Source: Oryzisolibacter propanilivorax
GTDB lineage: Bacteria; Pseudomonadota; Gammaproteobacteria; Burkholderiales; Burkholderiaceae_C
Assembly (NCBI RefSeq): GCF_900103645.1
Contig: NZ_FNHP01000004.1
Location: forward strand, 1-64,000
DNA: 64,000 nucleotides
Direction: 5' to 3'
Part shown: positions 49,590-58,348 of the stretch, piece by piece
How positions within the stretch are numbered: the first letter of the stretch is position 1
Layout: the number at the start of each line of letters is the position of its first letter
Notes under the pieces: model-generated
What the model saw: the letters and a program-made list of their open reading frames with translations, nothing else
Databases searched by the model: none
What the model was told of the DNA's origin: nothing
Program-made: the position numbers and the translations under genes

Positions 49590-50734
49590 GCCTGCTGGCC
49601 GGGTCCGCGCCGCCCCCGGCAGCGGGCTGGTACATCGGCCTGATGTCCGGCACATCGCTCGACGGGGTGGACGGCGTGCTGGCCCGGGTTGGGCCATCGC
49701 ATTGCACCGTAGCCCAGCATTCCAGCCGGCCTCTAGCTCCTGAATCAAGAGCACAGCTGCTGGACTTGAACACTGCAGGCCAGGACGAACTGCACCGCGC
49801 GGCGCTGGCCGCCAACGCCCTGGCGCTGTGCTACGCCGAGGTGGTGCACGAGCTGCTGGCGCGCGCCGGCCTGCAGGCGGGCGACATCCGCGCCATCGGC
49901 GCCCACGGCCAGACCGTGCGCCACCAGCCCGGCACGCACGACGGCATTGGCTATACCCTGCAGCTGAACCAGCCCGCCCTTTTGGCGGAACGCACCGGCA
50001 TCGCTGTGGTGGCGGACTTCCGCAGCCGCGACGTGGCGGCCGGCGGCCAGGGCGCGCCGCTGGTGCCGGCGTTTCACCAGCAGGTGTTTAGCCAACCGGG
50101 GCGCGACGTGGCAGTGCTGAACCTGGGCGGCATCGCCAACCTGAGCCTGCTGCCGGCCGATGGCGCCGTGCGGGGCTTCGATTGCGGCCCGGCCAACGTG
50201 CTGCTGGACCTGTGGTGCCAGCAGCACCTCGGCCAGCCCTACGACACGGATGGTGCCTGGGCGCGCGGCGGCCAGGCGCTGCCGGCACTGCTGCGGTGCA
50301 TGCTGGCCGAGCCCTTCCTGGCGCTGCCGCCGCCCAAGAGCACCGGCCGCGACCTGTTCCATGCCGCCTGGCTGGCACGCTGCCTGCAAGCCGCCAGTGC
50401 CGCCGATGCCTCGGCGCAGGACGTGCAGGCAACTCTGGCCGAATTCACCGCCCAAGCCTGCGCCCGACACCTGCAGCGCCACGCGCCGCAGTGCGAACTG
50501 CTCATCGTCTGCGGCGGCGGCGCGCTGAACGGCCACCTGATGGCCCGGTTGCAGGCGCTGCTGCCCAGGGTGTCGGTGCAGCCGTCCGACCGGCATGGCC
50601 TACCGGCGTTGCAGGTCGAGGCGGCCGCCTTCGCCTGGCTGGCGCACCAGTGCCTGGCCGGGCTGCCCGGCAACCTGCCAGCGGTCACCGGCGCGCGCGG
50701 GCCGCGCATCCTGGGCGCGATTTATCCCGCCTGA
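49586..50734 (+). CDS. anmK: Anhydro-N-acetylmuramic acid kinase
   Basis: A 382-residue AnmK, which phosphorylates and opens 1,6-anhydroMurNAc during cell-wall recycling. YIGLMSGTSLDGVDGVLA, IGAHGQTVRHQP, VADFRSRDVAAGGQGAPLVP, NLGGIANLS and FDCGPAN motifs are complete. It starts with GTG at 49586, overlapping the M23 peptidase stop (GTGA), so wall cutting and recycling are coupled. Residues 47-59 (SRPLAPESRAQLL) lie in a partial copy of the dispersed repeat. Confidence 0.93.
   Translation: MSLLAGSAPPPAAGWYIGLMSGTSLDGVDGVLARVGPSHCTVAQHSSRPLAPESRAQLLDLNTAGQDELHRAALAANALALCYAEVVHELLARAGLQAGDIRAIGAHGQTVRHQPGTHDGIGYTLQLNQPALLAERTGIAVVADFRSRDVAAGGQGAPLVPAFHQQVFSQPGRDVAVLNLGGIANLSLLPADGAVRGFDCGPANVLLDLWCQQHLGQPYDTDGAWARGGQALPALLRCMLAEPFLALPPPKSTGRDLFHAAWLARCLQAASAADASAQDVQATLAEFTAQACARHLQRHAPQCELLIVCGGGALNGHLMARLQALLPRVSVQPSDRHGLPALQVEAAAFAWLAHQCLAGLPGNLPAVTGARGPRILGAIYPA
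49726..49763 (-). repeat. Dispersed ~60-bp repeat, partial copy 7 (inside anmK)
   Basis: On the minus strand it reads AGCAGCTGTGCTCTTGATTC then AGGAGCTAGAGGCCGG, matching the middle of the family but lacking the end. It lies in frame in anmK. Confidence 0.55.
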
Positions 50735-50750
50735 GATCCACACGGCCAAG

Positions 50751-50772
50751 AAAAAACCGCCCGCAGGTGGTT
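50751..50772 (-). terminator. Intrinsic terminator of erpA
   Basis: On the minus strand ACCACC and GGCGGT pair around TGCG (one G-U pair), followed by six U. It sits between the convergent anmK and erpA genes and serves erpA in particular. Confidence 0.75.
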
Positions 50773-50799
50773 GGCACTGAACGGCCTGGCGGCCGGTGC

Positions 50800-51180
50800 T
50801 CAGTGCTCGGTCGGCGAGAAGCTCGAGCCGCAGCCGCAGGTGGTCTCGGCGTTCGGGTTCTTGATGACGAACTGCGCGCCCTGCAGGTCTTCCTTGTAGT
50901 CGATCTCGGCGCCGACCAGGTACTGGAAACTCATGGCGTCAATCAGCAGCGACACGCCATTCTTGGTCATGGTCGTGTCGTCGTCGTTGGTGATCTCGTC
51001 GAAGGTGAAGCCGTACTGGAAGCCCGAGCAGCCGCCGCCCTGCACGAAGACGCGCAGCTTCAGGTCCGGGTTGCCCTCCTCGGCGATCAGCTCGGCAACC
51101 TTGTTGGCGGCGCTTTCCGTGAAGAGGATGGGCGTGGGCATTTCGGTGGATGTCGTGGTGTTTTCTGCAACGGCGCTCAT
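50800..51180 (-). CDS. erpA: Iron-sulfur cluster insertion protein ErpA
   Basis: A 126-residue A-type carrier. The three cluster-binding cysteines are present: [13 protein letters not shown] and the C-terminal TTCGCGSSF pair. ErpA delivers [4Fe-4S] clusters to apoproteins such as IspG. The first ~15 residues are a Ser/Thr-rich extension typical of Burkholderiales ErpA. Terminator follows at 50751-50772. It lies downstream of rpsI on the same strand, separated by ~240 bp that include the rpsI terminator. Confidence 0.95.
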   Translation of the reverse strand: MSAVAENTTTSTEMPTPILFTESAANKVAELIAEEGNPDLKLRVFVQGGGCSGFQYGFTFDEITNDDDTTMTKNGVSLLIDAMSFQYLVGAEIDYKEDLQGAQFVIKNPNAETTCGCGSSFSPTEH

Positions 51181-51323
51181 GCGGGGCTCCTTGGGGCTGG
51201 ATGGCGGAAGATGTTAAGGCAAACCCTGCAGCAACGCCGGCAATGCCACGTTTGCCGTCAGAGGACGCAAGGCCTTTGCCCATACAGGTGCGGGCGAAAG
51301 CGTGGCGGGCAACCCGCAGGCGC

Positions 51324-51348
51324 AAAAAAACCGCCCGAGAGGCGGTTT
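51324..51348 (-). terminator. Intrinsic terminator of rplM-rpsI
   Basis: On the minus strand ACCGCC and GGCGGT pair around TCTCG, followed by seven U, 70 bp after the rpsI stop. A textbook Rho-independent terminator. Confidence 0.85.
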
Positions 51349-51416
51349 CTGGTGCCAGCCGGACCGGAAGGCCCAGACTGGCTGCAGCTGCTGCCATGCA
51401 GCGCTGAATCGAACGA

Positions 51417-51809
51417 TCAGCGCTTGGAGAACTGCTTGGCGCGGCGTGCGGAGTGCAGGCCGACTTTCTTGCGCTCGACCTCGCGGGCATCGCGGGTCAC
51501 AAAGCCGGCGGCGCTGAGCTGGGGCTTGAGCGCTGCGTCGTAGTCGATCAGCGCACGCGTGATGCCGTGGCGCGCCGCACCGGCCTGGCCGGACTCGCCG
51601 CCGCCGTGCACGTTGATCTGGATGTCGAAGGTCTCGACGTTCTCGGTGAGCACCAGCGGCTGCTTGGTGATCATGATCGACGTCTCGCGGCCGAAATACT
51701 GCTGAATGTCCTTGCCATTCACCGTGATCTTGCCGGAGCCCTTCTTCAGAAACACGCGGGCGACGCTGGACTTGCGACGGCCGGTGCCATTGTTCCATTC
51801 ACCAATCAT
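51417..51809 (-). CDS. rpsI: 30S ribosomal protein S9
   Basis: A 130-residue S9. [35 protein letters not shown] and the C-terminal [23 protein letters not shown] (basic tail reaching the P-site tRNA) are diagnostic. It follows rplM by 9 bp, the universal rplM-rpsI pair, and is closed by a strong terminator. Confidence 0.97.
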   Translation of the reverse strand: MIGEWNNGTGRRKSSVARVFLKKGSGKITVNGKDIQQYFGRETSIMITKQPLVLTENVETFDIQINVHGGGESGQAGAARHGITRALIDYDAALKPQLSAAGFVTRDAREVERKKVGLHSARRAKQFSKR

Positions 51810-51818
51810 CTCGGCTCC

Positions 51819-52247
51819 TTAGATTTCCAGTGCCTTGGGCTGCTGGGCGCTGTGCGGATGCTCCGCGCCGCCGTAGACCTTGAGCTTCTTGATCATGGCG
51901 TAGCCCAGGGGACCCTTGGGCAGCATGCCCTTGACGGCCTTTTCCAGGGCGCGGCCGGGGTGCTTGGCCTGCAGGTCGCGGAAGTTCGTGGCCGTGATGC
52001 CGCCGGGGAAGCCCGAGTGGCGGTAGTACATCTTGTCCGTGGACTTGGTACCGGTGACCTTGAGCTTGGAGGCGTTGACGATGACGATGAAGTCACCGGT
52101 ATCAACGTGAGGTGTGTAGATGGCTTTGTGCTTGCCGCGCAGACGCAGGGCCACTTCGCTGGCGACCCGGCCGAGCACCTTGTCGGTGGCGTCAATCACA
52201 AACCACTCATGCACGACCTCAGCGGGCTTGGCGCTGAATGTGGACAT
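51819..52247 (-). CDS. rplM: 50S ribosomal protein L13
   Basis: A 142-residue L13 of normal length: [53 protein letters not shown] and the end [17 protein letters not shown]. It is an early 50S assembly protein. First gene of the rplM-rpsI operon. A 5' leader of about 150 nt with a short hairpin precedes it, which may be used for feedback control. Confidence 0.97.
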   Translation of the reverse strand: MSTFSAKPAEVVHEWFVIDATDKVLGRVASEVALRLRGKHKAIYTPHVDTGDFIVIVNASKLKVTGTKSTDKMYYRHSGFPGGITATNFRDLQAKHPGRALEKAVKGMLPKGPLGYAMIKKLKVYGGAEHPHSAQQPKALEI

Positions 52248-52557
52248 GGGTTTTTCTCTTTCGAGGAGGAAACAGGCCCCGGGATGCAGGGCCTGCAATG
52301 GCGGTCCTTTTCCACGGTCGGTGCTCCTCATGTGGTGGGAGCCTCTTAGGTGGGGGCTGGGCTTCGCCGCGGGACCATGAAGCGCTGCGAAGCCCGCCAT
52401 TATAGCGCGCCGCCCATTTTTCGCACCTGCTCTTTCAATGGCCCATTGCGTCCAGCGCTGCCTGCCCATCCGGAGCCGGCCTCGCCCCCTGCAGCACGCC
52501 GGCACGGCAGGGGCTTCGGCGCTGCCCGCGGCGCCGCTGTGTTTACCATCGCGCACC
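52248..52557. other. rplM leader and rplM/rlmJ divergent interval
   Basis: Contains, for the minus strand, a TATAAT box (52404-52399) and a leader with a 7-bp hairpin (CAGGCCC at 52273-52279 with GGGCCTG at 52289-52295). The rest before rlmJ shows no gene or clear plus-strand promoter. Confidence 0.55.
52399..52428 (-). promoter_or_regulatory. Promoter candidate of rplM-rpsI
   Basis: A perfect TATAAT -10 box at 52404-52399 on the minus strand, about 150 bp before the L13 start. The -35 region 16-18 bp further up is weak (GTGCGA/GGTGCG). Confidence 0.5.
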
Positions 52558-53439
52558 ATGTTCAGTTACCGCCACGCCTTCCATGCAGGCAACCATGCCG
52601 ATGTGCTCAAGCACACGGTGCTCATCAACACCCTGCAGCACCTGCTGCTCAAGGAAGCCGCGCTGCTGGTGCTCGACACCCATGCCGGTGCCGGCATCTA
52701 CCGGCTCGACGGCGACTACGCCAGCACCAGCGCCGAGAGCGCCGACGGCGTGGCGCGCGTGCTGGCCGCCGAAGGGCCGCTGCCGCCCGCGCTGCAGGCC
52801 TATGCCGAGGTGGTGCGCGCCTTCAACCGCGGCACCACGGCGCGGGTCTATCCCGGCTCGCCCTTCATCGTGCAGCACCTGCTGCGCGCGCACGACCGCC
52901 TGAAGCTGTGCGAACTGCATCCCAGCGACGCGCGTGCATTGGAGGGCAACGTCGCGCAGCTGGAGGCCGGCCGGCAGATCGCCGTGCTGCGCGAGGACGG
53001 CTTCGAGGCCGTGCGCAAGTTCCTGCCGCCACCGTCGCGCCGCGCGCTGGTGCTGTGCGACCCGAGCTACGAGGTCAAGACCGATTACGCACGCGTGCCG
53101 GCGCTGCTGCAAGAAGGGCTCAAGCGCTTTCCCACCGGCGCCTATGCTTTCTGGTACCCGCTGATCGCCCGGCCCGAGGCGCACGACCTGCCGCGCCGCC
53201 TGAAGGCGCTGGCGCAGAAGGCCGGCAAGCCTTGGTTGCACGCCGCGCTCACCGTCAAGGGCGGCAAGAGCGCCACCGGCGACAGCCAGCAGCGCCCTGG
53301 CCTGCCCGCCAGCGGCATGTTCCTGGTCAACCCGCCCTACACGCTGGAGCCGACACTGCGCGAGGCCCTACCGCGGCTGGCCGAGCTGCTGGCGCAGGAC
53401 CGGCACGCAGCCTGGACGCTGGAGAGCGGCGGCGCCTGA
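52558..53439 (+). CDS. rlmJ: 23S rRNA (adenine2030-N6)-methyltransferase RlmJ
   Basis: A 293-residue Rlm[23 protein letters not shown] is the conserved start, [12 protein letters not shown] is the SAM-binding motif, and the catalytic motif reads DPSYE (residues ~165-169), with Ser where E. coli has DPPYE. It methylates A2030 of 23S rRNA. A single gene, divergent from rplM. Confidence 0.93.
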   Translation: MFSYRHAFHAGNHADVLKHTVLINTLQHLLLKEAALLVLDTHAGAGIYRLDGDYASTSAESADGVARVLAAEGPLPPALQAYAEVVRAFNRGTTARVYPGSPFIVQHLLRAHDRLKLCELHPSDARALEGNVAQLEAGRQIAVLREDGFEAVRKFLPPPSRRALVLCDPSYEVKTDYARVPALLQEGLKRFPTGAYAFWYPLIARPEAHDLPRRLKALAQKAGKPWLHAALTVKGGKSATGDSQQRPGLPASGMFLVNPPYTLEPTLREALPRLAELLAQDRHAAWTLESGGA

Positions 53440-53466
53440 CGATCGGCGTGCGCGGCTGGCGCACGG

Positions 53467-54267
53467 TCAGCGCCGGCGCTGGCCGCGTTTGGGCGCCGCG
53501 CGACGCCGTGGCTTGCTGGCCTTCTTCGGGCGCTCCTGCAGCGCCTTGGACGCGACGCCCGCATCGAGACCCAGGCTCGACCCCTCGGCCGGCGACTCCA
53601 GGCTGTCGGGGCAGGTCTCCTCGTCCGCGCCCAGCTGCCACAGCTCCACCGACTTGATCCCCAGGCCGGTCATGCCCAGCTCCTCGGCGGCGGCGCGGCT
53701 CAGGTCGATGATGCGCCCCGGGGTGAACGGGCCGCGGTCGTTCACGCGCACGATGACCATGCGGCCGTTGACCAGGCTGCGCACGCACAGTCGCGAGCCG
53801 AACGGCAGGCTGCGGTGCGCGGCGGTGAACACCTCGCGGTCGTAGCGCTCGCCGTTGGCCGTGCGCCGGCCATGCAGGCTGTCGGCATAGTACGAAGCCA
53901 CGCCACTGGCCAGCAGCACCGGCGGCTCGGTCTCCGCCTCGGGACGCGGCAGGCGCAGCGCGGGCGGGCCGGAGGCCTCCAGCGGCGAGCGCTCGGGGCG
54001 GATGCGCAGCGCCGGCTCGGCCGGCGGCACGGCGGGCGCCGCGCGCGGCACGACTGGCGGCGGCAGCCAGGGCCGCGCCGCCGGGCCGGTGGCCACCGGC
54101 GCCTCGGGCATGCCCTGCACCGCGCCGGCCTCGTCGGGGGCAGGCGGCGCCTGCGTGGTCACCGGCGCAACGCAGCCCACCAGCAGCGCCGTCAAGAGCA
54201 GGGCAGTGCCGCGCCGTGCGGCGTGCGCGCCAGGGTGGTTCAACAGGGCTGGCCAGGCGATGTGCAT
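53467..54267 (-). CDS. rlpA: Septal-ring lytic transglycosylase RlpA family lipoprotein
   Basis: A 266-residue lipoprotein. Lipobox LLVGC (Cys ~32) after a signal peptide, a long Pro/Ala-rich spacer to ~115, then the double-psi beta-barrel: GVASYYADSLHGRRTANGERYD...AAHRSLPFGSRL...VRVNDRGPFTPGRIIDLSRAAAEELGM with the catalytic Asp in NDRGPF. No SPOR domain; instead it ends in an Arg/Lys-rich tail (KKASKPRRRAAPKRG...), which is unusual for RlpA. Start ATG 54267; GTG 54276 possible. It cleaves denuded glycan strands at the septum. Confidence 0.88.
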   Translation of the reverse strand: MHIAWPALLNHPGAHAARRGTALLLTALLVGCVAPVTTQAPPAPDEAGAVQGMPEAPVATGPAARPWLPPPVVPRAAPAVPPAEPALRIRPERSPLEASGPPALRLPRPEAETEPPVLLASGVASYYADSLHGRRTANGERYDREVFTAAHRSLPFGSRLCVRSLVNGRMVIVRVNDRGPFTPGRIIDLSRAAAEELGMTGLGIKSVELWQLGADEETCPDSLESPAEGSSLGLDAGVASKALQERPKKASKPRRRAAPKRGQRRR

Positions 54268-54304
54268 GGGCCGCACTGTAAACGCCCGACTTTTGCGCCC
54301 GCCG

Positions 54305-55147
54305 TCACAGCCCCAGCCGGTCGCACAGCGCCAGCGTGGGTGCGCTCTGGTTCATGGTGTAGAAGTGCAGCCCCGGCGCACCGGCGGCGACCAGCTGCTG
54401 GCACAGGCGCGCCACCACGTCCAGGCCGAAGGCGCGGATGCTGGCCACGTCGTCGCCATAGCCCTGCAGGCGCAGCCGGATCCAGCGCGGAATCTCGGCG
54501 CCGCAGGCGTCGGAAAAGCGCATCAGCTGCGTGGCGCCCAGGATCGGCATGATGCCCGGCACCACCGGCACGTCCAGGCCCAGGCGGCGCGTGTCCTCGA
54601 CGAAGCGCGCGTAGGCGTCGGCGTTGAAGAAATACTGCGTGATGGCCGAATCGGCGCCCGCGCGCACCTTGGTGGCGAAGGCCTGCAGGTCCGCGTCGGC
54701 ACTGCGCGCCTGCGGGTGCACCTCCGGGTAGGCCGCCACCTCGATGTGGAAGTCGCGCCCGGTTTCGGCGCGGATGAAGGCCACCAGGTCGCTGGCGTAG
54801 TGGAACTCGCCACCCGCGCCATAGCCGCTGGGCAGGTCGCCGCGCAGCGCTACCAGGCGCTTCACGCCCATGCCTTTCAGTTCGGCCAGTTGCGCGCGCA
54901 CGCTTTCCCTGGTTGCGCCGATGCAGGAAAAATGCGAGGCTGCCTGAACGCCCTCGGCCAGAATCTCGCGCACGGCGGTGAAGGTGCCTTCCTGCGTCGA
55001 GCCGCCGGCGCCGTAGGTGACCGAGCAGAACTGCGGCGCGCGCGCATACAGCTGCTGGCGCACGGCGCGCAGCTTCTCGGCGCCCTCGGGCGTTTTCGGC
55101 GGGAAGAACTCGAAGCTGACGGGCAGCGGGGTCGCCACGGCGCTCAT
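54305..55147 (-). CDS. metF: 5,10-methylenetetrahydrofolate reductase
   Basis: A 280-residue FAD enzyme that makes 5-methyl-THF for methionine synthesis. SFEFFPPKTPEGAEKL holds the catalytic Glu; FCSVTYGAGGST, RGDLPSG, YPEVHP and ITQYFFNAD are conserved flavin/folate segments. It overlaps tlyA by 4 bp (ATGA) and lies in the ahcY group, matching the methionine cycle. Single gene end; rlpA follows after 37 bp. Confidence 0.95.
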   Translation of the reverse strand: MSAVATPLPVSFEFFPPKTPEGAEKLRAVRQQLYARAPQFCSVTYGAGGSTQEGTFTAVREILAEGVQAASHFSCIGATRESVRAQLAELKGMGVKRLVALRGDLPSGYGAGGEFHYASDLVAFIRAETGRDFHIEVAAYPEVHPQARSADADLQAFATKVRAGADSAITQYFFNADAYARFVEDTRRLGLDVPVVPGIMPILGATQLMRFSDACGAEIPRWIRLRLQGYGDDVASIRAFGLDVVARLCQQLVAAGAPGLHFYTMNQSAPTLALCDRLGL

Positions 55148-56148
55148 GCGGCACTCCTGGAAGCATAAATAAAGAATTCGCGGTTGCCGTCGCCGCCCTC
55201 GATGGGGCTGGCCAGCCATGCCTGCACGGCCAGGTCGGCCGCGGCGCAGGCGGCGCGGATGCGCTGCTCGACCTCGGCATGCAGCGCCGGGTCGCGCACG
55301 ATGCCGCCCTTGCCGACCTGGCCGGGCTGCAGCTCGAACTGCGGCTTGACCAGCAGCAACAGCTGGCCGCGCGGCGCCAGCAGCGGCACCAGCGCCGGCA
55401 GCACCAGGGTCAGCGAGATGAAGGACAGGTCGCCCACGACCAGGTCGAAGGCCTCGGGAACCGTGACCTGCTCGCGCCCGGCGCGGCGCTGGCGCAGCGT
55501 CGGCAGGCTGCCGGCGGCGCGCGCCTGGGCCTTGGCCGAGCGCTCGGCCTTGAAGGCCTCGATCTCGTGCTCCTTGGCGTCGCTGCTGTCGTCGTAGTCA
55601 TCGTCCACCATGCCGCCGTTGCGCATCCAGGCGTAGGGCGCCTGGGGCTGGGTGTCGTTGTCCTCGACCTCCGCCTGCACGCGCTCGCTCAATGCCTCCT
55701 CGCAGGCCTCGGCCAGCGCGGCGGGCGTCAGGTGGCGGGCGTTCAGCCCTTCCACGGCGATCACGCGCACGTCCGTCTTCAGCCGCTCGTGCAGCTGCCC
55801 CTGGCCCACGTCCACGCCGACCACCTGCGCCGCGCCGCGCGCCAGCAGGCAGTCGGTGAAGCCGCCGGTGCTCTGGCCCACGTCCAGGCAGCGCAGGCCG
55901 GCCGGGTCGATGGCGGTGGCGGCCAGCGCCCCTTCCAGCTTCAGCCCGCCGCGGGAGACGTAGCGCGCCTCGGCTGCGTCCAGCAGCTGCGCTTCAGCGC
56001 CGGCCGGGATGTCGTCGCCGTTCTTGGCCACACGCGTCCAGGGCATGGTCGGCGCCAGGCGCCACTGCACGCCGGCCGCTATCAGGCGCTGGGCCTGCGA
56101 GCGCGTGCTGGCGTGGCCGCCTTCGACGAGAAAGATGTCTGCGCGCAT
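55144..56148 (-). CDS. tlyA: TlyA-family rRNA methyltransferase / S4-domain protein
   Basis: A 334-residue member of the TlyA/hemolysin A family: N-terminal S4 RNA-binding domain (MRADIFLVEGGHASTRSQAQRLIAAGVQ), YVSRGGLKLEGAL, SAM motif CLDVGQSTGGFTDCLLARGA, then DLVVGDLSFISL and LVKPQFEL. It normally methylates ribosomal RNA 2'-O. It is about 65 residues longer than usual: residues ~150-228 hold an acidic, probably disordered insertion (DDDYDDSSDAKEHE...) between two Rossmann strands. It overlaps metF. Confidence 0.88.
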   Translation of the reverse strand: MRADIFLVEGGHASTRSQAQRLIAAGVQWRLAPTMPWTRVAKNGDDIPAGAEAQLLDAAEARYVSRGGLKLEGALAATAIDPAGLRCLDVGQSTGGFTDCLLARGAAQVVGVDVGQGQLHERLKTDVRVIAVEGLNARHLTPAALAEACEEALSERVQAEVEDNDTQPQAPYAWMRNGGMVDDDYDDSSDAKEHEIEAFKAERSAKAQARAAGSLPTLRQRRAGREQVTVPEAFDLVVGDLSFISLTLVLPALVPLLAPRGQLLLLVKPQFELQPGQVGKGGIVRDPALHAEVEQRIRAACAAADLAVQAWLASPIEGGDGNREFFIYASRSAA

Positions 56149-56160
56149 GGCGCGGGTCCT

Positions 56161-56225
56161 TTTTGAATGAAATCGGCCTTCAGCCCATATAAATAAAGGG
56201 CCTTTAGCTATATTTTTAGTAGCAT
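56161..56225 (-). repeat. Dispersed ~60-bp palindromic repeat, copy 8
   Basis: On the minus strand it reads GCTACTAAAAATATAGCT, arms GGCCCTTTA/...GGGC, then GGCCGATTTCATTCAAA. It lies in the ahcY-tlyA gap, which also holds a CTCCCT/AGGGAG hairpin at 56330-56352. Confidence 0.75.
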
Positions 56226-56378
56226 CGCAGCGGATGCCGACTGCTGTCTGTTGCGCGCCCCGCCCGGGAAGGTGGGGCCTGAGGGCCCAGACATACCGCA
56301 TTGCGCTTGCACGGGACTCCCCACCCCGCCCTCCCTCCAAGGGAGAGGGAGCCGGGGCGCCGTGCCCGCAGACGGCGA

Positions 56379-57815
56379 TCAGTAGCGGTAGGTCTCGGCC
56401 TTGTACGGGCCGGTCTTGGACACGCCGATGTAGGCGGCCTGGGTGTCCGTCAGCTCGGTCAGCATGGCGCCGACCTTCTTCAGGTGCAGGCGCGCCACCT
56501 TCTCGTCCAGCAGCTTGGGCAGCACGTAGACCTTGCCGACCTCGTAGGCGTCGGGCCGGGTGAACAGCTCGATCTGCGCGATGGTCTGGTTGGCGAAGGA
56601 GGCACTCATGACGAAGCTGGGGTGGCCGGTGGCGCAGCCCAGGTTCACCAGCCGGCCCTTGGCCAACAGGGTGATGCGCTTGCCATCCGGGAAGATCACG
56701 TGATCGACCTGGGGCTTGACTTCTTCCCACTGGTACTTCTCGATCGATGCCACGTCAATCTCGTTGTCGAAGTGCCCGATGTTGCAGACGATGGCCTCGT
56801 TCTTCATCGCCACCATGTGCTCGTGGCGGATGACGTCCTTGTTGCCAGTGGTGGTCACGAAGATGTCCGCCTTGTCGGCGGCGTACTCCATGGTCACGAC
56901 CTTGTAACCTTCCATCGCGGCCTGCAAGGCGTTGATCGGGTCGATCTCGGTCACCCACACCTGCGCGCGCAGCGCGGCCAGCGCCTGGGCACAGCCCTTG
57001 CCCACGTCGCCGTAGCCGGCGACCACCGCCACCTTGCCGGCGATCATCACGTCGGTGGCACGCTTGATGCCGTCCACCAGCGACTCGCGGCAGCCGTACA
57101 GGTTGTCGAACTTGGACTTGGTGACCGAGTCGTTCACGTTGATGGCGCGGAACAGCAGCGTGCCCTTGGCCGACATCTCGTTCAGGCGCAGCACGCCGGT
57201 CGTCGTCTCCTCGGTCACGCCGATGATCTGGGCCGACTTGCGGCTGTACCAGGTCGGATCCTCGGCCAGCTTCCTGCGGATGGCGGCGAACAGAATGCGC
57301 TCCTCCTCGCTGGCGCCGTTGCCGGCGACGATCGAAGCATCCTTCTCGGCGCGCTGGCCCAGGTGCATCAGCAGCGTGGCATCGCCGCCATCATCCAGGA
57401 TCATGTTCGGGCCTTCGCCGTCGCTGCCCTGAGGGCCGAAGTCGAAGATGCGGTGCGTGTAGTCCCAGTAGTCCGCGAGCGACTCGCCCTTGATGGCGAA
57501 CACCGGCGTGCCGCCGGCGGCAATCGCCGCGGCGGCGTGGTCCTGGGTGGAGAAGATGTTGCACGAGGCCCAGCGCACGTCGGCGCCCAGGGCCTTGAGC
57601 GTCTCGATCAGCACGGCCGTCTGGATGGTCATGTGCAGCGAGCCGGTGATGCGCGCGCCCTTCAGGGGCTGGGCCGCGGCGAACTCTTCGCGGATCGCCA
57701 TCAGACCGGGCATCTCGGTCTCGGCGATGGCGATTTCCTTGCGGCCCCAGTCAGACAGGGAAATATCGGCGATGGCGCTGTCGGCCGGGGAGAGGGAGGG
57801 GTTGCGGACGTTCAT
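56379..57815 (-). CDS. ahcY: S-adenosylhomocysteine hydrolase
   Basis: A 478-residue NAD-dependent enzyme that splits SAH to adenosine and homocysteine. [46 protein letters not shown], the NAD motif [13 protein letters not shown] and the C-terminal [12 protein letters not shown] (Lys and Tyr of the C-tail that closes the NAD site) are complete. A 40-residue insertion typical of proteobacterial enzymes is present. A SAH riboswitch precedes it, so it is induced by its substrate. tlyA and metF follow on the same strand. Confidence 0.97.
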   Translation of the reverse strand: MNVRNPSLSPADSAIADISLSDWGRKEIAIAETEMPGLMAIREEFAAAQPLKGARITGSLHMTIQTAVLIETLKALGADVRWASCNIFSTQDHAAAAIAAGGTPVFAIKGESLADYWDYTHRIFDFGPQGSDGEGPNMILDDGGDATLLMHLGQRAEKDASIVAGNGASEEERILFAAIRRKLAEDPTWYSRKSAQIIGVTEETTTGVLRLNEMSAKGTLLFRAINVNDSVTKSKFDNLYGCRESLVDGIKRATDVMIAGKVAVVAGYGDVGKGCAQALAALRAQVWVTEIDPINALQAAMEGYKVVTMEYAADKADIFVTTTGNKDVIRHEHMVAMKNEAIVCNIGHFDNEIDVASIEKYQWEEVKPQVDHVIFPDGKRITLLAKGRLVNLGCATGHPSFVMSASFANQTIAQIELFTRPDAYEVGKVYVLPKLLDEKVARLHLKKVGAMLTELTDTQAAYIGVSKTGPYKAETYRY

Positions 57816-57903
57816 GGAAAGCTCCAAGGGGGTGTGGAAACACCACCGGCCGCGAAACGGAAGAAGCAAGGGTTCGAGTGCTCGCCCATCGCACGCCAGG
57901 TGG

Positions 57904-58012
57904 ATGAGCGTCGTTGCACGGGCGGGCGCTGCAAGCGGCTGCCGCTGGCCCGGTCTCCCGAGCCTCACGCCCGCCGGTCTTGTGGGCGGGGACGCTGCAA
58001 CGCTCCTCGGGA
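57904..58012 (-). ncRNA. SAH riboswitch upstream of ahcY
   Basis: Minus-strand RNA begins CCGAGGAGCGUUGCAGCG, has a middle GUGAGGCUCGGGA segment and closes with UGCAACGACGCUCA, which pairs with the first part: the conserved core and pseudoknot of S-adenosylhomocysteine riboswitches. It lies ~90 nt before the ahcY start. When SAH binds, expression rises. A TATAAT box follows immediately upstream (58027-58022). Confidence 0.88.
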
Positions 58013-58021
58013 AAGAGGCGA

Positions 58022-58027
58022 ATTATA
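58022..58027 (-). promoter_or_regulatory. -10 box of the ahcY promoter
   Basis: Perfect TATAAT on the minus strand just before the SAH riboswitch start, so transcription should begin near 58014. No good -35 box is seen. Confidence 0.6.
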
Positions 58028-58220
58028 AACCGCCCACCCGGCGCAGGCGCAGCCCCAGCGCGAGGGCCACGCCCAGCAGCGCCAGCGCGAACGCCGGCCA
58101 GCGCCCATGCCGCACCGGACTGATTGCCGCGGCGGCAGGCCGAGGCGCTGGCCTGCATCCACGGCGGGCACTTTGGCTGGCGGCATGGCCGGCCCCAGGG
58201 TTCGTCCTTGCCGTCGTCCG

Positions 58221-58226
58221 TAGAAT
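58221..58226 (+). promoter_or_regulatory. Candidate -10 box of prfC
   Basis: TAGAAT lies ~120 bp before the prfC GTG start in an otherwise GC-rich stretch. The -35 region is weak. The remaining bases from 58028 to 58220 carry no feature I can support. Confidence 0.35.
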
Positions 58227-58348
58227 TACGCCTTTGGCCGCCGGACCGTGCCGCGTGCGCGCGGTGCGCAGCCTATTCCAGGCCTGCGCTGGCCGCGCGG
58301 CCGCCTGATCGCCACGGCGCTCACCCTCCCACCGTTTTTTCGTCCCTC

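Noticed and set aside
52270-52297. Ribosomal-protein leader for L13 autoregulation
   Set aside because: Only a single 7-bp hairpin is visible; it does not match a leader motif I can name.
53040-53075. RlmJ catalytic motif DPSY as an inactivating change
   Set aside because: D/N-P-x-Y methyltransferases tolerate variation at the third place and the rest of the protein is intact, so activity is likely.
58028-58200. A short hydrophobic minus-strand frame ending ALALLGVALALGLRLRR at the ahcY promoter
   Set aside because: No start codon with a ribosome site is seen and its stop overlaps the TATAAT box; probably chance in GC-rich DNA.
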